DNA from: CAYJIX01 sp964370375
Lineage (GTDB): Bacteria > Desulfobacterota > Desulfovibrionia > Desulfovibrionales > Desulfovibrionaceae
Assembly (NCBI GenBank): GCA_964370375.1
Contig: CAYJIX010000003.1
Span: 33,623 to 97,622 of the forward strand
DNA: 64,000 nt
Direction: 5' to 3'
The position numbers were made by a program, and so were the translations under genes. Under the pieces are notes generated by a model. That model was not told the origin of the DNA, made no database searches, and saw nothing but the letters and a program-made list of their open reading frames with translations. This document shows, piece after piece, positions 8,624 through 16,506 of the stretch; positions within the stretch are counted from its first letter, which is position 1; every line of letters starts with the position of its first letter.

Positions 8624-9634
8624 ATGGACAATACCGTCTTTTTTATTCTGCTTTGTCTAGCCCTTTTACCAACGGCTTTACTTTTAGATGTCGTTTTTGG
8701 TGAACCACCCCTGCGCATGCATCCCTTATGCTTTATGGGGACGTTTGCCAGTAAGGTAGAAGCCATGCTTAGCGGCACATCGCATGTGCGTTTGCGTGGA
8801 AGCTTGGCTGTACTTTTAGTTATCGTGCCCGTTGTTTTAGGGATTGGCCTTGTTGTGCATTGTGGTAGCCTTTGGGGCGGCCACACGCTGTCTTTCGGGC
8901 TATGCGCTATTGTTGTATGGTTATGCCTTGCGCCGCGCAGCTTGTCAGAGCATGCTCTAGCTGTGGCTGAGCCTTTACGCAGACAAGACCTTGATAACGC
9001 AAGGTGCGCCCTTGCCATGATGGTAGGACGCGATACCAAGAACCTTGACCCCCATGCAACTACCAGAGCTTGCGTGGAATCTGTTGCAGAAAACACCACT
9101 GACGGCGTTCTGGCCAGTCTTTTTTGGGCCAGCGTTGGCCTTGTGCTTGGAGGTTTTGCCATGGCTGCGGCCTTTTGCGCTTTGCACCGCATTGCCAATA
9201 TGCTGGACGCCATGTGGGGCCATAAGAACAGCACGTACATGTACTTTGGTACGGCAGCAGCCCGCCTTGATGATATGCTTGGCTTTATTCCTGCACGCCT
9301 TGCCCTACCTTGCGTTGCCTTGGCGTCTTGCCTTATGCCAAAGGCTAAAGCATGGTCTGCCTTGAATGAGGGGTTTACCTATCGCAACGCCCATGCCAGC
9401 CCTAATTCTGCTTGGAGCGAAGCTGCCTTTGCAGGGGCCCTTGGTTTACGCCTTGGCGGGCCAGCACTTTATAGCCATGGCCTTGTTGAACATCCTTGGC
9501 TTGGCACAGGCAGTCCCTTGGCAGAGGCGCGGCATATTATTTTGGCTGTGCAGCTTATGTGGTACACAAGCCTTGTTTGTACTTTTTTGGCATTAGTCTG
9601 TATAGCATGCTTTTTGGGAGTATTTTTGCCATGA
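8624..9634 (+). CDS. cbiB: Adenosylcobinamide-phosphate synthase CbiB
   Basis: This 336-residue integral membrane protein couples aminopropanol phosphate to cobyric acid. It shows the family hallmarks LLLDVVFGEPPLRMHP near the N terminus, the conserved block ARACVESVAENTTDGV (seen here as TRACVESVAENTTDGV), and HRIANMLDAMWGHKN followed by ARLDD. Several hydrophobic helices span the protein, including one at each end. The ATG at 8624 follows the cobD-cbiP stop by one base; a TTG 12 bases upstream is possible but less likely. Its TGA overlaps the cobT ATG. Confidence 0.92.
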   Translation: MDNTVFFILLCLALLPTALLLDVVFGEPPLRMHPLCFMGTFASKVEAMLSGTSHVRLRGSLAVLLVIVPVVLGIGLVVHCGSLWGGHTLSFGLCAIVVWLCLAPRSLSEHALAVAEPLRRQDLDNARCALAMMVGRDTKNLDPHATTRACVESVAENTTDGVLASLFWASVGLVLGGFAMAAAFCALHRIANMLDAMWGHKNSTYMYFGTAAARLDDMLGFIPARLALPCVALASCLMPKAKAWSALNEGFTYRNAHASPNSAWSEAAFAGALGLRLGGPALYSHGLVEHPWLGTGSPLAEARHIILAVQLMWYTSLVCTFLALVCIACFLGVFLP

Positions 9635-10671
9635 ATCATATTCATATCCCTGATTTTTCTACACAAGCGGCCCAAAAAGCCAAGGCGCGCCTTGACTCGT
9701 TGGCAAAACTGCCGGGTTCCCTCGGTCAATTGGAAGAGCTTTGCGTCCACCTTGCAGGCATCACAGGCAATCCTTCACCAAGCTTTCCGCAAAAAAGCGT
9801 GGTGCTTTTTGCCGCTGACCATGACATTGCCTTACAAGGTGTCAGTGCCACGGGACAAGAGGTCACAGCCATTCAGGTGCGCAATTTTACACAAGGCGGA
9901 GGAGCCATCAACGCCTTGTGCCGCAATGCAGGAGCTCAGCTTGTTGTGGTGGATGTGGGCATTAAAACATCCCTTGAAGGGCTTTCAAACCTTGTGCAAC
10001 GAAAGATTGTGTTTGGCGCAAAAGATTTTAGCAAAGGCCCTGCCATGAACCGTGAAGAAGCCCTTGCCTGCCTTCAAGTGGGCATTGATATGGCAAGACA
10101 AGAGGCAGAAAAGGGCGTAACCTTGTTGGCTGCCGGTGAAATGGGCATTGGCAACACGTCACCATCATCAGCCATTGCTGCTGTTTTGACCGGGTTACCT
10201 GTTAAAGCTGTCACAGGCATGGGGTCCGGACTTACGTCTGACATGCTGCGCCTAAAAACACGGCTTATCACTGAAGGTATTGCCTTAAACAACCCCAACC
10301 CTAAAGATCCTGTGGATGTTTTAGCCAAAGTGGGTGGCCCTGAAATTGGCGCCATGGCAGGGCTTATGCTTGGCGGAGCGGCGTTGCGGATTCCCGTGCT
10401 TGTGGATGGGTTCATTGCAGGAGCTGCCGCAACCCTTGCTGTGGCACTTTTCCCCAAGGTACGGCCCTTTTTGCTAGGTTCGCATCTTTCAAAGGAACCA
10501 GGGCATTCGTTACTTATGCAACATCTTGGCATGACAACGTATCTTGATTTTGGCATGCGCCTTGGCGAAGGGACAGGTGCAGCTCTTATGTTTCCCCTTG
10601 TGGATGCAAGCGTGCGTGTCCTTCATGAAATGGTCACCTTACAGGATCTGGACATCCATATGGAGTCATAA
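9631..10671 (+). CDS. cobT: Nicotinate-nucleotide--dimethylbenzimidazole phosphoribosyltransferase CobT
   Basis: At 346 residues the protein has the normal CobT length. It activates the lower-ligand base by forming alpha-ribazole phosphate from NaMN. Diagnostic segments are AKLPGSLGQLEEL, FAADHDIALQGVSA, the glycine-rich GEMGIGNTSPSSA, and near the C terminus DFGMRLGEGTGAAL, whose Glu is the family's catalytic base. An in-frame ATG at 9496 lies inside cbiB and is rejected in favour of 9631, which forms an ATGA overlap. CobS follows after three bases. Confidence 0.95.
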   Translation: MNHIHIPDFSTQAAQKAKARLDSLAKLPGSLGQLEELCVHLAGITGNPSPSFPQKSVVLFAADHDIALQGVSATGQEVTAIQVRNFTQGGGAINALCRNAGAQLVVVDVGIKTSLEGLSNLVQRKIVFGAKDFSKGPAMNREEALACLQVGIDMARQEAEKGVTLLAAGEMGIGNTSPSSAIAAVLTGLPVKAVTGMGSGLTSDMLRLKTRLITEGIALNNPNPKDPVDVLAKVGGPEIGAMAGLMLGGAALRIPVLVDGFIAGAAATLAVALFPKVRPFLLGSHLSKEPGHSLLMQHLGMTTYLDFGMRLGEGTGAALMFPLVDASVRVLHEMVTLQDLDIHMES

Positions 10672-10674
10672 AGC

Positions 10675-11430
10675 ATGAAGTTGTGCTCAGCCATACGCTT
10701 TTTTACCCGCCTGCCTGTAGGCAAAGCAAAGCCTTGCATGCACCATGAGTCCTTGCAAAATCTCGTGCCGTATTTGCCTTTTGTGGGGCTTATATTGGGC
10801 ACAATTTTGGCCCTAGCTCTTGCACTTGCAAGCTTGATCACACCGCCCCTTTTGTGTGGGGTTTTGGGCTGTGCTGTGCTAACACTGTGTACAGGCGGGC
10901 TTCACCTTGATGGCGTAGCTGATTGCGCTGACGCCTTGATTGCAGAAACAACACCCTCTCACCGACTTGAAATCATGAAGGATCCACAACTTGGAACCTT
11001 TGGAGCCCTCGCCCTTTTCATGGTGCTTAGCGGTAAAGTGGCAGCCTTTGCCGCCCTAGCTGAACACGCACAAACAACGGATAACAGGTTTTTTGTTCTT
11101 ATTTTGGCAGCTTGCATTGTGCCTGTGCTTTCGCGCTGTACGGTCTTTGTGGCTTTTTCCTACCCTTTGGCTAGGCCAAATGGACTTGGAAGCCTTTTGT
11201 GCCAAGGTGTTACAGTACGGCAAAAACGGTTTGCCTTGGGATGCGGCATGATCCTTGCCCTTAGCTATGGTATCCATGGTTTGCTTGTATTCATGGGTAT
11301 GGTTCTTGTTGCTGTTGCGGTTACGCGCTTTGCGGTTTCGCGCCTTGGCGGCATCACAGGAGATGTGTTTGGCGGTGTTATCGAAGTGACTGAAACCATA
11401 GGGTTTATGGCATGGTGTATCAACCTCTAA
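10675..11430 (+). CDS. cobS: Adenosylcobinamide-GDP ribazoletransferase CobS
   Basis: This 251-residue membrane enzyme joins adenosylcobinamide-GDP with alpha-ribazole (phosphate), the last assembly step. It opens with AIRFFTRLPVG, typical of CobS, and carries the active-site signature GGLHLDGVADCADAL followed by KDPQLGTFGALAL. Multiple hydrophobic stretches and a C-terminal SRLGGITGDVFGGVIE block complete the match. The enzyme needs GDP-activated cobinamide, normally made by CobU, which is not found in this window. The 3' end overlaps the next gene by 19 bases. Confidence 0.93.
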   Translation: MKLCSAIRFFTRLPVGKAKPCMHHESLQNLVPYLPFVGLILGTILALALALASLITPPLLCGVLGCAVLTLCTGGLHLDGVADCADALIAETTPSHRLEIMKDPQLGTFGALALFMVLSGKVAAFAALAEHAQTTDNRFFVLILAACIVPVLSRCTVFVAFSYPLARPNGLGSLLCQGVTVRQKRFALGCGMILALSYGIHGLLVFMGMVLVAVAVTRFAVSRLGGITGDVFGGVIEVTETIGFMAWCINL

Positions 11431-12293
11431 CACAACCCAAACAAGCAAAAACCTTTAGCCTGCCACAGCTTCGCCTTGGCAGTACCAGTTTTGTGACCCA
11501 CCAAGACTATGTGAACGGTGTGCGCTATGCCGCCAAACATTGCGCTGACGTGGCCCTTTTGCTCAATTGTGTAGGAGCAAAGGGTGAATGGCTCATCAAA
11601 AAACAAGAAGTCTTGGACATTGCTGCCATTCTTAAGCATGAAGGGGCAAGCCTTCATGTGCACCTGCCCACAGAAGCCCACTTTGATACAAAAAACGACG
11701 CGACCATGGTTTACGATCGTGTACTCATGGCCCTAGATCGAGTGGCACTGCTTCACGCACACAGCTTTGTTTTGCATATTGAAATGCCGTCGCTACGGTA
11801 TACAAAAAAACAACCTTCAGCACAGCAAATCGAGTATATCCATGTAGTATTGCAAGACATAGCACGCAACATGCAATCCCCCGATCAATTGGCTGTTGAA
11901 AATATCGAAGGCTATCCCACCTCCTTTTGGGATGATTTTTTTGACCAGCAACCCTATTCGCGCTGCCTTGATGTGGGCCATATCTGGAAAGACGGCCTAA
12001 ACCCTGCCCCTGTGCTTGAAAACTGGTTTGAACGTGTGCGCATCATCCATTTGCACGGGCTTGCAGCTATGCCCACCGCTGCTTTTAAACAGTCGATCAA
12101 AGACCATGTAAGCCTAGCCCAAATGCCTGAACCGTGGATTGATGACATCATGCATCCGCTTTGGCGCAAACAATTTAGCGGTGTGCTGTGCCTTGAAGTG
12201 TTTGACCCCAAGCACCTTGCCCTGTCGCATGAAATACTATGGCAGTCATGGCTGCGCTATGAAGCCTTAACAACAAATCATAATCATCTGTAA
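11412..12293 (+). CDS. cbiR: AP-endonuclease-2/TIM-barrel protein, probable cobamide-remodelling hydrolase CbiR
   Basis: The 293-residue protein looks like an AP endonuclease 2/xylose isomerase-type barrel. Candidate metal ligands sit at strand ends in the expected order: FVLHIEMPS, LAVENIEGYP, CLDVGHIWKDG, IIHLHG and VLCLEVFD. CbiR, first characterised in Akkermansia muciniphila, belongs to this superfamily and cleaves cobamides so that their lower ligand can be exchanged; its genes often lie with late cobamide genes. The location here, overlapping cobS and after cobT, fits that role exactly. A sugar-phosphate isomerase is the main alternative, but the context argues against it. The CbiR assignment is inference from fold and neighbourhood. 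Confidence 0.65.
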   Translation: MVYQPLTQPKQAKTFSLPQLRLGSTSFVTHQDYVNGVRYAAKHCADVALLLNCVGAKGEWLIKKQEVLDIAAILKHEGASLHVHLPTEAHFDTKNDATMVYDRVLMALDRVALLHAHSFVLHIEMPSLRYTKKQPSAQQIEYIHVVLQDIARNMQSPDQLAVENIEGYPTSFWDDFFDQQPYSRCLDVGHIWKDGLNPAPVLENWFERVRIIHLHGLAAMPTAAFKQSIKDHVSLAQMPEPWIDDIMHPLWRKQFSGVLCLEVFDPKHLALSHEILWQSWLRYEALTTNHNHL

Positions 12294-12359
12294 ATACAAA
12301 GTACTTTTTTTCTTGTGGGTTCTCTTTTTTATAAAAAAAGACCGTGTGAAAAAAAACGC

Positions 12360-12388
12360 TTGACATAGTTCAATTAATGTTGAACTAT
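12360..12388 (+). promoter_or_regulatory. ars promoter with overlapping ArsR-type operator
   Basis: A consensus -35 box TTGACA (12360-12365) is followed directly by a perfect inverted repeat TAGTTCAA-N6-TTGAACTA (12366-12373 and 12380-12387). This has the form of ArsR/SmtB operators and would be occupied at the promoter itself. A weak -10 candidate, AACTAT, lies at 12383-12388 with a 17-base spacer. Confidence 0.7.
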
Positions 12389-12394
12389 TGACCA

Positions 12395-12754
12395 ATGGAA
12401 ACGAAACATGCTTGCAAAATTTTTGAAGCCCTGTCTTCTGATGTGCGCCTTTATATTTTCCGCTTGCTTGTGGAATCTGCACCGGAGGGGCTTGTGGCGA
12501 ACGCCATTGCAAAGCATTTGGGGATACCTTCCACTAATTTGTCTTTTCATTTAAAAGCCCTTGTCCAAAGCGGCTTGGCTGATGTGGAAAAAGAAGGGCG
12601 TTTCATGCGCTATAAAGCAAATATTCCCTTGATGCTTAGCACGGTGGCATTTTTGACCGATAAATGCTGCTCGGGCAACCCTGAACAGTGTTTACAGTAC
12701 AGGCGCGAAAGTTCTGTAAATCTTGAACTTTTACCTAAAAGAACTGTTGGCTAA
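12395..12754 (+). CDS. arsR: ArsR/SmtB-family metalloregulator
   Basis: A 119-residue winged-helix repressor: FEALSSDVRLYIFRLL, then the recognition helix region IAKHLGIPSTNLSFHLKAL and the wing VEKEGRFMRYKA. A cysteine cluster near residue 90 (KCCSGNPEQC) could supply the As(III)/Sb(III) site; the classical CVC motif in the recognition helix is absent, as in ArsR variants that bind arsenic with C-terminal cysteines. No ribosome binding site precedes the ATG, and the candidate -10 box ends only six bases upstream, so the mRNA may be leaderless. It heads an arsenic resistance cluster and presumably represses it. Confidence 0.88.
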   Translation: METKHACKIFEALSSDVRLYIFRLLVESAPEGLVANAIAKHLGIPSTNLSFHLKALVQSGLADVEKEGRFMRYKANIPLMLSTVAFLTDKCCSGNPEQCLQYRRESSVNLELLPKRTVG

Positions 12755-12828
12755 TACAAAAGTTTTTTTTGGGCCAACACATCAACACTTCAACAACTAT
12801 CAAACAAACAGATCAAGCAGAGTATCCC

Positions 12829-13299
12829 ATGAACATTCTTTTTCTTTGTACCGGCAATTCATGCCGCTCTATCATAGCAGAGGCAGTGTTAAGACATATG
12901 GCCCCTAAGGGCATACTTGGGCAAAGCGCGGGCAGTGACCCTGTGGGCTATGTCCATCCTTTAGCATTGGCTGTGCTGCAAAAAAACAACATCCCCACTG
13001 AAAACTTTTCTAGTAAATCATTACAAGACCTCACCCACACGCCTGACATTGTCATCACGCTTTGTGCTGATGCTGCAGCGTGCCCCGTATATTTTGGCAA
13101 CGCGATCCACAGCCATTGGACAATGCCCGATCCTGCCAGAATACAAGGGGATGAAGACACTGTTTTGGCGGCATTTACGCACACTTTGAATACCTTACAA
13201 CAACGACTTGGCCTCTTTGCTGCATTGCCTTTTGCCAAACTAAAACACAACAAAGAAGCCTTGCAACAGACCCTAGACACCATAGGCACACAGCAATAA
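12829..13299 (+). CDS. arsC: Arsenate reductase, low-molecular-weight phosphatase type
   Basis: MNILFLCTGNSCRS contains the P-loop CX5R active site of thioredoxin-coupled ArsC and LMW tyrosine phosphatases, and TMPDPARIQGDED contains the general-acid Asp (DPA). Additional cysteines in TLCADAAACPVYF match the position of the second and third redox cysteines of thioredoxin-linked arsenate reductases. The protein reduces As(V) to As(III) for export. I start it at 12829, where the conserved N terminus begins; the ATG 60 bases upstream adds an unconserved leader. It has 156 residues and lies between the regulator and a permease. Confidence 0.88.
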   Translation: MNILFLCTGNSCRSIIAEAVLRHMAPKGILGQSAGSDPVGYVHPLALAVLQKNNIPTENFSSKSLQDLTHTPDIVITLCADAAACPVYFGNAIHSHWTMPDPARIQGDEDTVLAAFTHTLNTLQQRLGLFAALPFAKLKHNKEALQQTLDTIGTQQ

Positions 13300-13310
13300 A
13301 GGAAGCTATC

Positions 13311-14438
13311 ATGTCCATTCAAACTGAAAATCCCAACGGAAATGCCCCCATGGGCGGTGCAGGTGTTGCCCCCACAAACAACAATGCATGGAATACAAAG
13401 TATTTTGCTACCATCGCGGTATTGGCTACTGTCTGGTGGTTTGTATATTCGTCGCTTTTAGGCGCGTCTCATTGGCTGGTTTTTGACATCATGGGCTTTA
13501 GCGTAGGCTCCCACGCCGGGGCTGCCGTAGAATTTTTTATCTATGACACCATAAAAATTCTCATGCTGCTTCTGGCGTTAATCTATGGCATTGGGTGGAT
13601 TCGGGCGTCGCTCAATACTGAAAGGGTGCGTGATTATTTGGCAGGCAAGGGCCGCGGTATCGGCTATGCTCTTGGAGCCATCTTTGGTTCCATAACGCCC
13701 TTTTGCTCTTGTTCAAGCATCCCTTTATTCCTTGGCTTTACCACAGCGCGTATTCCCATTGGGATCACCATGTCCTTTCTTATCACTTCACCGCTCATCA
13801 ATCAGATTGCCGTGGTCATGCTTTGGGGGCTTTTAGGCTGGAAATTCACCTTAATATATATCGCAGTGGGTTTGATTGCTGGAATGATCGGCGGACTTTT
13901 TATGGATACCATCAAGGCTGAACGCTGGTTACAACCCTTTGTCAAAGAAGCGTTAGAACATGCCCCTGCCACACACCAAGTCAATGCGCAGGGCAAGCCG
14001 GAAAGGCTCAGCGTCAAGCAACGCCATACCTTTGCCTACGGTGAAATGCGCGACATTTTTAAGCGCGTTTGGAAATGGGTTTTCATTGGTGTGGGTATTG
14101 GGGCAGCTCTGCATGGTTTTGTGCCGGATAATTGGTTTGAACAAAATCTTGGTGCCGGTGAATGGTGGACTGTGCCAGCGGCTGTTTTGGTAGGCATTCC
14201 ATTATATTCAAACGTGACTGGCATTATTCCCATCATGCAAAGCCTTATCATAAAAGGCTTGCCCATTGGCACCACCTTAGCTTTTTGCATGAGCGCGGTA
14301 GCTGCCAGTATTCCAGAGGTCATGTTGCTGCGCCAGATCATGACCATCAAATTGCAAGCTGCTTTTATTGGTTATATTTGGGTTATTTTGACATTGGCAG
14401 GCTGGCTTTTCAATGCCATAGGACCGTACCTTAAATAA
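13311..14438 (+). CDS. arsP: Permease of the ArsP/DUF318 family
   Basis: This 375-residue polytopic protein carries the hallmark SITPFCSCSSIPLFLGF, with its CxC near residue 138, and later VGIPLYSNVTGIIP. About eight hydrophobic helices are visible, with a hydrophilic loop around 205-245. Family members include ArsP, which exports trivalent organoarsenicals, and permeases of unknown substrate. Placement between arsC and ACR3 supports an arsenical substrate. The first 26 residues are polar and glycine/asparagine-rich. The ribosome site GGAAG lies at about 13301, just after the arsC stop. Confidence 0.82.
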   Translation: MSIQTENPNGNAPMGGAGVAPTNNNAWNTKYFATIAVLATVWWFVYSSLLGASHWLVFDIMGFSVGSHAGAAVEFFIYDTIKILMLLLALIYGIGWIRASLNTERVRDYLAGKGRGIGYALGAIFGSITPFCSCSSIPLFLGFTTARIPIGITMSFLITSPLINQIAVVMLWGLLGWKFTLIYIAVGLIAGMIGGLFMDTIKAERWLQPFVKEALEHAPATHQVNAQGKPERLSVKQRHTFAYGEMRDIFKRVWKWVFIGVGIGAALHGFVPDNWFEQNLGAGEWWTVPAAVLVGIPLYSNVTGIIPIMQSLIIKGLPIGTTLAFCMSAVAASIPEVMLLRQIMTIKLQAAFIGYIWVILTLAGWLFNAIGPYLK

Positions 14439-14468
14439 TATGTAAGCGCGAACGTACACAAAGGACAA

Positions 14469-14499
14469 ACTTTACCAAAAAAAGTGCCTCTTTGGTAAA
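14469..14499. other. Intra-operon hairpin
   Basis: CTTTACCAAA (14469-14478) and TTTGGTAAAG (14490-14499) form a perfect 10-bp stem with an 11-base loop between arsP and the small redox gene. No T tract follows, so it is more likely an RNA-stability or attenuation structure than a terminator. Confidence 0.55.
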
Positions 14500-14558
14500 G
14501 ATACAATAGGCATATTCTATTCAACAACCCATCGCATGTCGATGCAAAAGGAGAAGCT

Positions 14559-14816
14559 ATGAACGTTAAAGTATTTGGCCCAGGTTGCGCAAAATGCACC
14601 GAAGTTGAAGTTATGGCAAAAAAGCTGGTAGAAGAAAACAACATCAATGCCACTGTGGAAAAGGTTACAGATTTAAAAGAAATGATGCGTTTTGGCATCC
14701 TTGCCACTCCTGCTGTGGCTGTGAATGATGTGGTCAAATGCACAGGGCGCGTTCCAACAGCTGCTGAAATGACAGAATGGCTAAGCCCTGTTTGTTCATG
14801 CGGCGGCAAGTGCTAG
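14559..14816 (+). CDS. Small thioredoxin-fold redox protein (redox-active disulfide protein 2 type)
   Basis: The 85-residue protein has the glutaredoxin-like start MNVKVFGPGCAKC with a CAKC active site and the cis-proline region ILATPAVAVNDVV, typical of thioredoxin_3 proteins. These are often encoded beside DUF318/ArsP permeases and are thought to deliver or reduce the permease substrate. Unusually, it ends in a cysteine tail, CSCGGKC, that could bind a thiophilic metalloid. AAGGAG lies nine bases before the ATG. It is followed by two tandem terminators. Confidence 0.82.
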   Translation: MNVKVFGPGCAKCTEVEVMAKKLVEENNINATVEKVTDLKEMMRFGILATPAVAVNDVVKCTGRVPTAAEMTEWLSPVCSCGGKC

Positions 14817-14834
14817 TAACCTTTTAGTACATGC

Positions 14835-14870
14835 AAAAAGGGGAAGCCTTGCATTGTTTCCCCTTTTTTT
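14835..14870 (+). terminator. Rho-independent terminator
   Basis: Stem AAAAAGGGGAA (14835-14845) pairs with TTCCCC and the following T run (14858-14870). It closes the arsR-arsC-arsP-redox unit. Confidence 0.85.
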
Positions 14871-14871
14871 C

Positions 14872-14908
14872 AAAGGGCAACTCGACACATGCTTTTTGCC
14901 CTTTTTTT
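14872..14908 (+). terminator. Second, tandem terminator hairpin
   Basis: AAAGGGCAA (14872-14880) pairs with TTGCCCTTT (14896-14904), followed by more T residues. It starts only two bases after the first terminator, so transcription into the ACR3 gene probably depends on its own promoter or on regulated read-through. Confidence 0.7.
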
Positions 14909-14972
14909 ACGGACTAACGAAAGCAGCGTATTTTTAACCGTACACTGCCCAAAATACTATTTCGGAATTGTT

Positions 14973-16034
14973 ATGGAAACACAAAAACCACAAGACATCG
15001 GTTTTTTTGAAAAATATTTAACCGTTTGGGTCATCCTTTGTATGATCATTGGGGTTGCAATCGGAACATTTTTACCCATTATCCCCGAAACGCTCAATTC
15101 GTTTGAATTTGCCAATGTATCCATTCCCATAGCCATACTGATCTGGCTGATGATTTACCCCATGATGCTGAAAGTGGATTTTCAAAGCATCAAAAACGTG
15201 GGCAAAAACCCCAAAGGGCTTTTTGTAACATGGGTAACAAATTGGCTCATAAAGCCCTTTACCATGTTTGCCATAGCTTGGTTTTTCTTTTTTGTGGTTT
15301 TTAAAAATCTTATTCCATTGGATCTGGCAACCGAATATCTTGCAGGAGCTGTGCTTTTGGGTGCTGCACCTTGTACGGCCATGGTCTTTGTGTGGAGCCA
15401 TTTAACAAAGGGCGATCCTGCCTACACCGTGGTGCAAGTTGCCACAAACGACCTTATTATTTTAGTTGCCTTTACACCAATTGTGGCCTTTTTGCTTGGC
15501 GTTAGCGGCATAGCCGTTCCGTGGGACACCTTGATACTTTCTGTTGTGGTCTTTGTTGTCATTCCCCTTACAGGGGGCATTGTAACGCGAACGATTGTAA
15601 CAAAAAAGAAAGGCCTTGCGTATTTTGAAAACGAGTTCATTCCAAAATTTGGAAACGTCACCATAGCCGGACTCCTGCTTACCCTTACCATTATCTTTTC
15701 CACTCAAGGGGACGTTATTGTACAAACACCGCTCCATATTGCGCTTATCGCAGTGCCCCTGATCATTCAAACCGTCTTCATTTTTGCCGTTGCCTATTTT
15801 GCAGCAAAATGGCTCAAATTGCCGCACAATATCGCAGCACCTGCCGGTATGATCGGCGCGTCAAACTTTTTTGAGCTCTCTGTGGCGGTGGCCATAGCCA
15901 TTTTTAAGGCAGACAGCCCTGTGGCTCTTGCAACCATTGTAGGAGTACTTGTTGAAGTGCCTGTCATGCTCATGCTGGTTCGCTTTGCCAACAATACAAG
16001 GCACTGGTTTGACCAGTCAAAAACAAGCGCCTAA
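14973..16034 (+). CDS. acr3: ACR3-family arsenite efflux transporter
   Basis: A 353-residue, ten-helix carrier of the bile/arsenite/riboflavin superfamily. It carries the ACR3 signatures MLKVDFQSI, GAAPCTAMVFVWS with the essential Cys, and GASNFFELSVAVAIA. It extrudes As(III) produced by the upstream reductase. The start at 14973 (METQKPQDIG) is preferred over an ATG 84 bases upstream, which lies in the terminator and leader sequence. It stands apart from arsRCP behind two terminators. The ArsB name is used loosely for this family; the sequence is ACR3, not ArsB. Confidence 0.92.
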   Translation: METQKPQDIGFFEKYLTVWVILCMIIGVAIGTFLPIIPETLNSFEFANVSIPIAILIWLMIYPMMLKVDFQSIKNVGKNPKGLFVTWVTNWLIKPFTMFAIAWFFFFVVFKNLIPLDLATEYLAGAVLLGAAPCTAMVFVWSHLTKGDPAYTVVQVATNDLIILVAFTPIVAFLLGVSGIAVPWDTLILSVVVFVVIPLTGGIVTRTIVTKKKGLAYFENEFIPKFGNVTIAGLLLTLTIIFSTQGDVIVQTPLHIALIAVPLIIQTVFIFAVAYFAAKWLKLPHNIAAPAGMIGASNFFELSVAVAIAIFKADSPVALATIVGVLVEVPVMLMLVRFANNTRHWFDQSKTSA

Positions 16035-16063
16035 AACAATGTTTACGTAAGTGCAGTACAGCA

Positions 16064-16115
16064 CACATAAAAAGGCCCTAAAAGCATACCTTGCTTTTGG
16101 GGCTTTTTTATGTGC
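16064..16115. terminator. Terminator after acr3
   Basis: An imperfect long hairpin: CACATAAAAAGGCCC with TAAAAGCA on one arm and TGCTTTTGGGGCTTTTTTATGTG (written in parts) on the other, including a T-rich descending arm. It separates acr3 from the iron genes. Confidence 0.75.
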
Positions 16116-16145
16116 TTAGCTAAGAATTTTTCTATGTTTTTAAAA

Positions 16146-16174
16146 TTGACAATCAACATCATCTGTTCTATTTT
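16146..16174 (+). promoter_or_regulatory. Predicted sigma-70 promoter of the feo genes
   Basis: TTGACA (16146-16151) and TATTTT (16169-16174) are separated by 17 bases, about 85 bases before the feoA ATG. A clear Fur box was not recognised, although the surrounding sequence is AT-rich. Confidence 0.5.
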
Positions 16175-16257
16175 GAAAAAAGTCTTCGTAGCCTTTGCGG
16201 GCTATATTTTTTGTGCAACACGCAACAACCCAATATCATGGTATAAATGGAGTCAAT

Positions 16258-16479
16258 ATGACAAAAACCTTAGCCCAAGGCGAACTCCATACAGAATACA
16301 GCATAACGGGTATTCATACCCCGGGCGATGAAGAAATGGAGAGCTTTTTATTTTCGCTAGGTTGTTATGCAGGCCAAAAAGTAACCATTGTATCACAGCT
16401 TAACCGCAATTTTGTTATCATTATTAAAGATGCCAGATACAGCATTGATGAAAGCTTGGCCCGAGCCATCTTGATTTAA
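16258..16479 (+). CDS. feoA: Ferrous iron transport accessory protein FeoA
   Basis: This 73-residue SH3-like protein matches FeoA: YSITGIHTPGDEEMESFLFSLG, then VTIVSQLNRNFVIIIKDARYSID and a final ARAILI helix. FeoA is a cytoplasmic partner of FeoB. The chosen start has TGGAG at 16249-16253; an upstream in-frame ATG at 16195 gives an unconserved leader. FeoB begins 27 bases downstream. Confidence 0.9.
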   Translation: MTKTLAQGELHTEYSITGIHTPGDEEMESFLFSLGCYAGQKVTIVSQLNRNFVIIIKDARYSIDESLARAILI

Positions 16480-16506
16480 GCTGAAATTATATTAGGAGAA
16501 TACGGA

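Noticed and set aside
8287..9240. Long (317-codon) minus-strand open frame
   Set aside because: It is antisense to the end of cbiP and most of cbiB, both strongly supported, and its translation is basic low-complexity sequence without family features.
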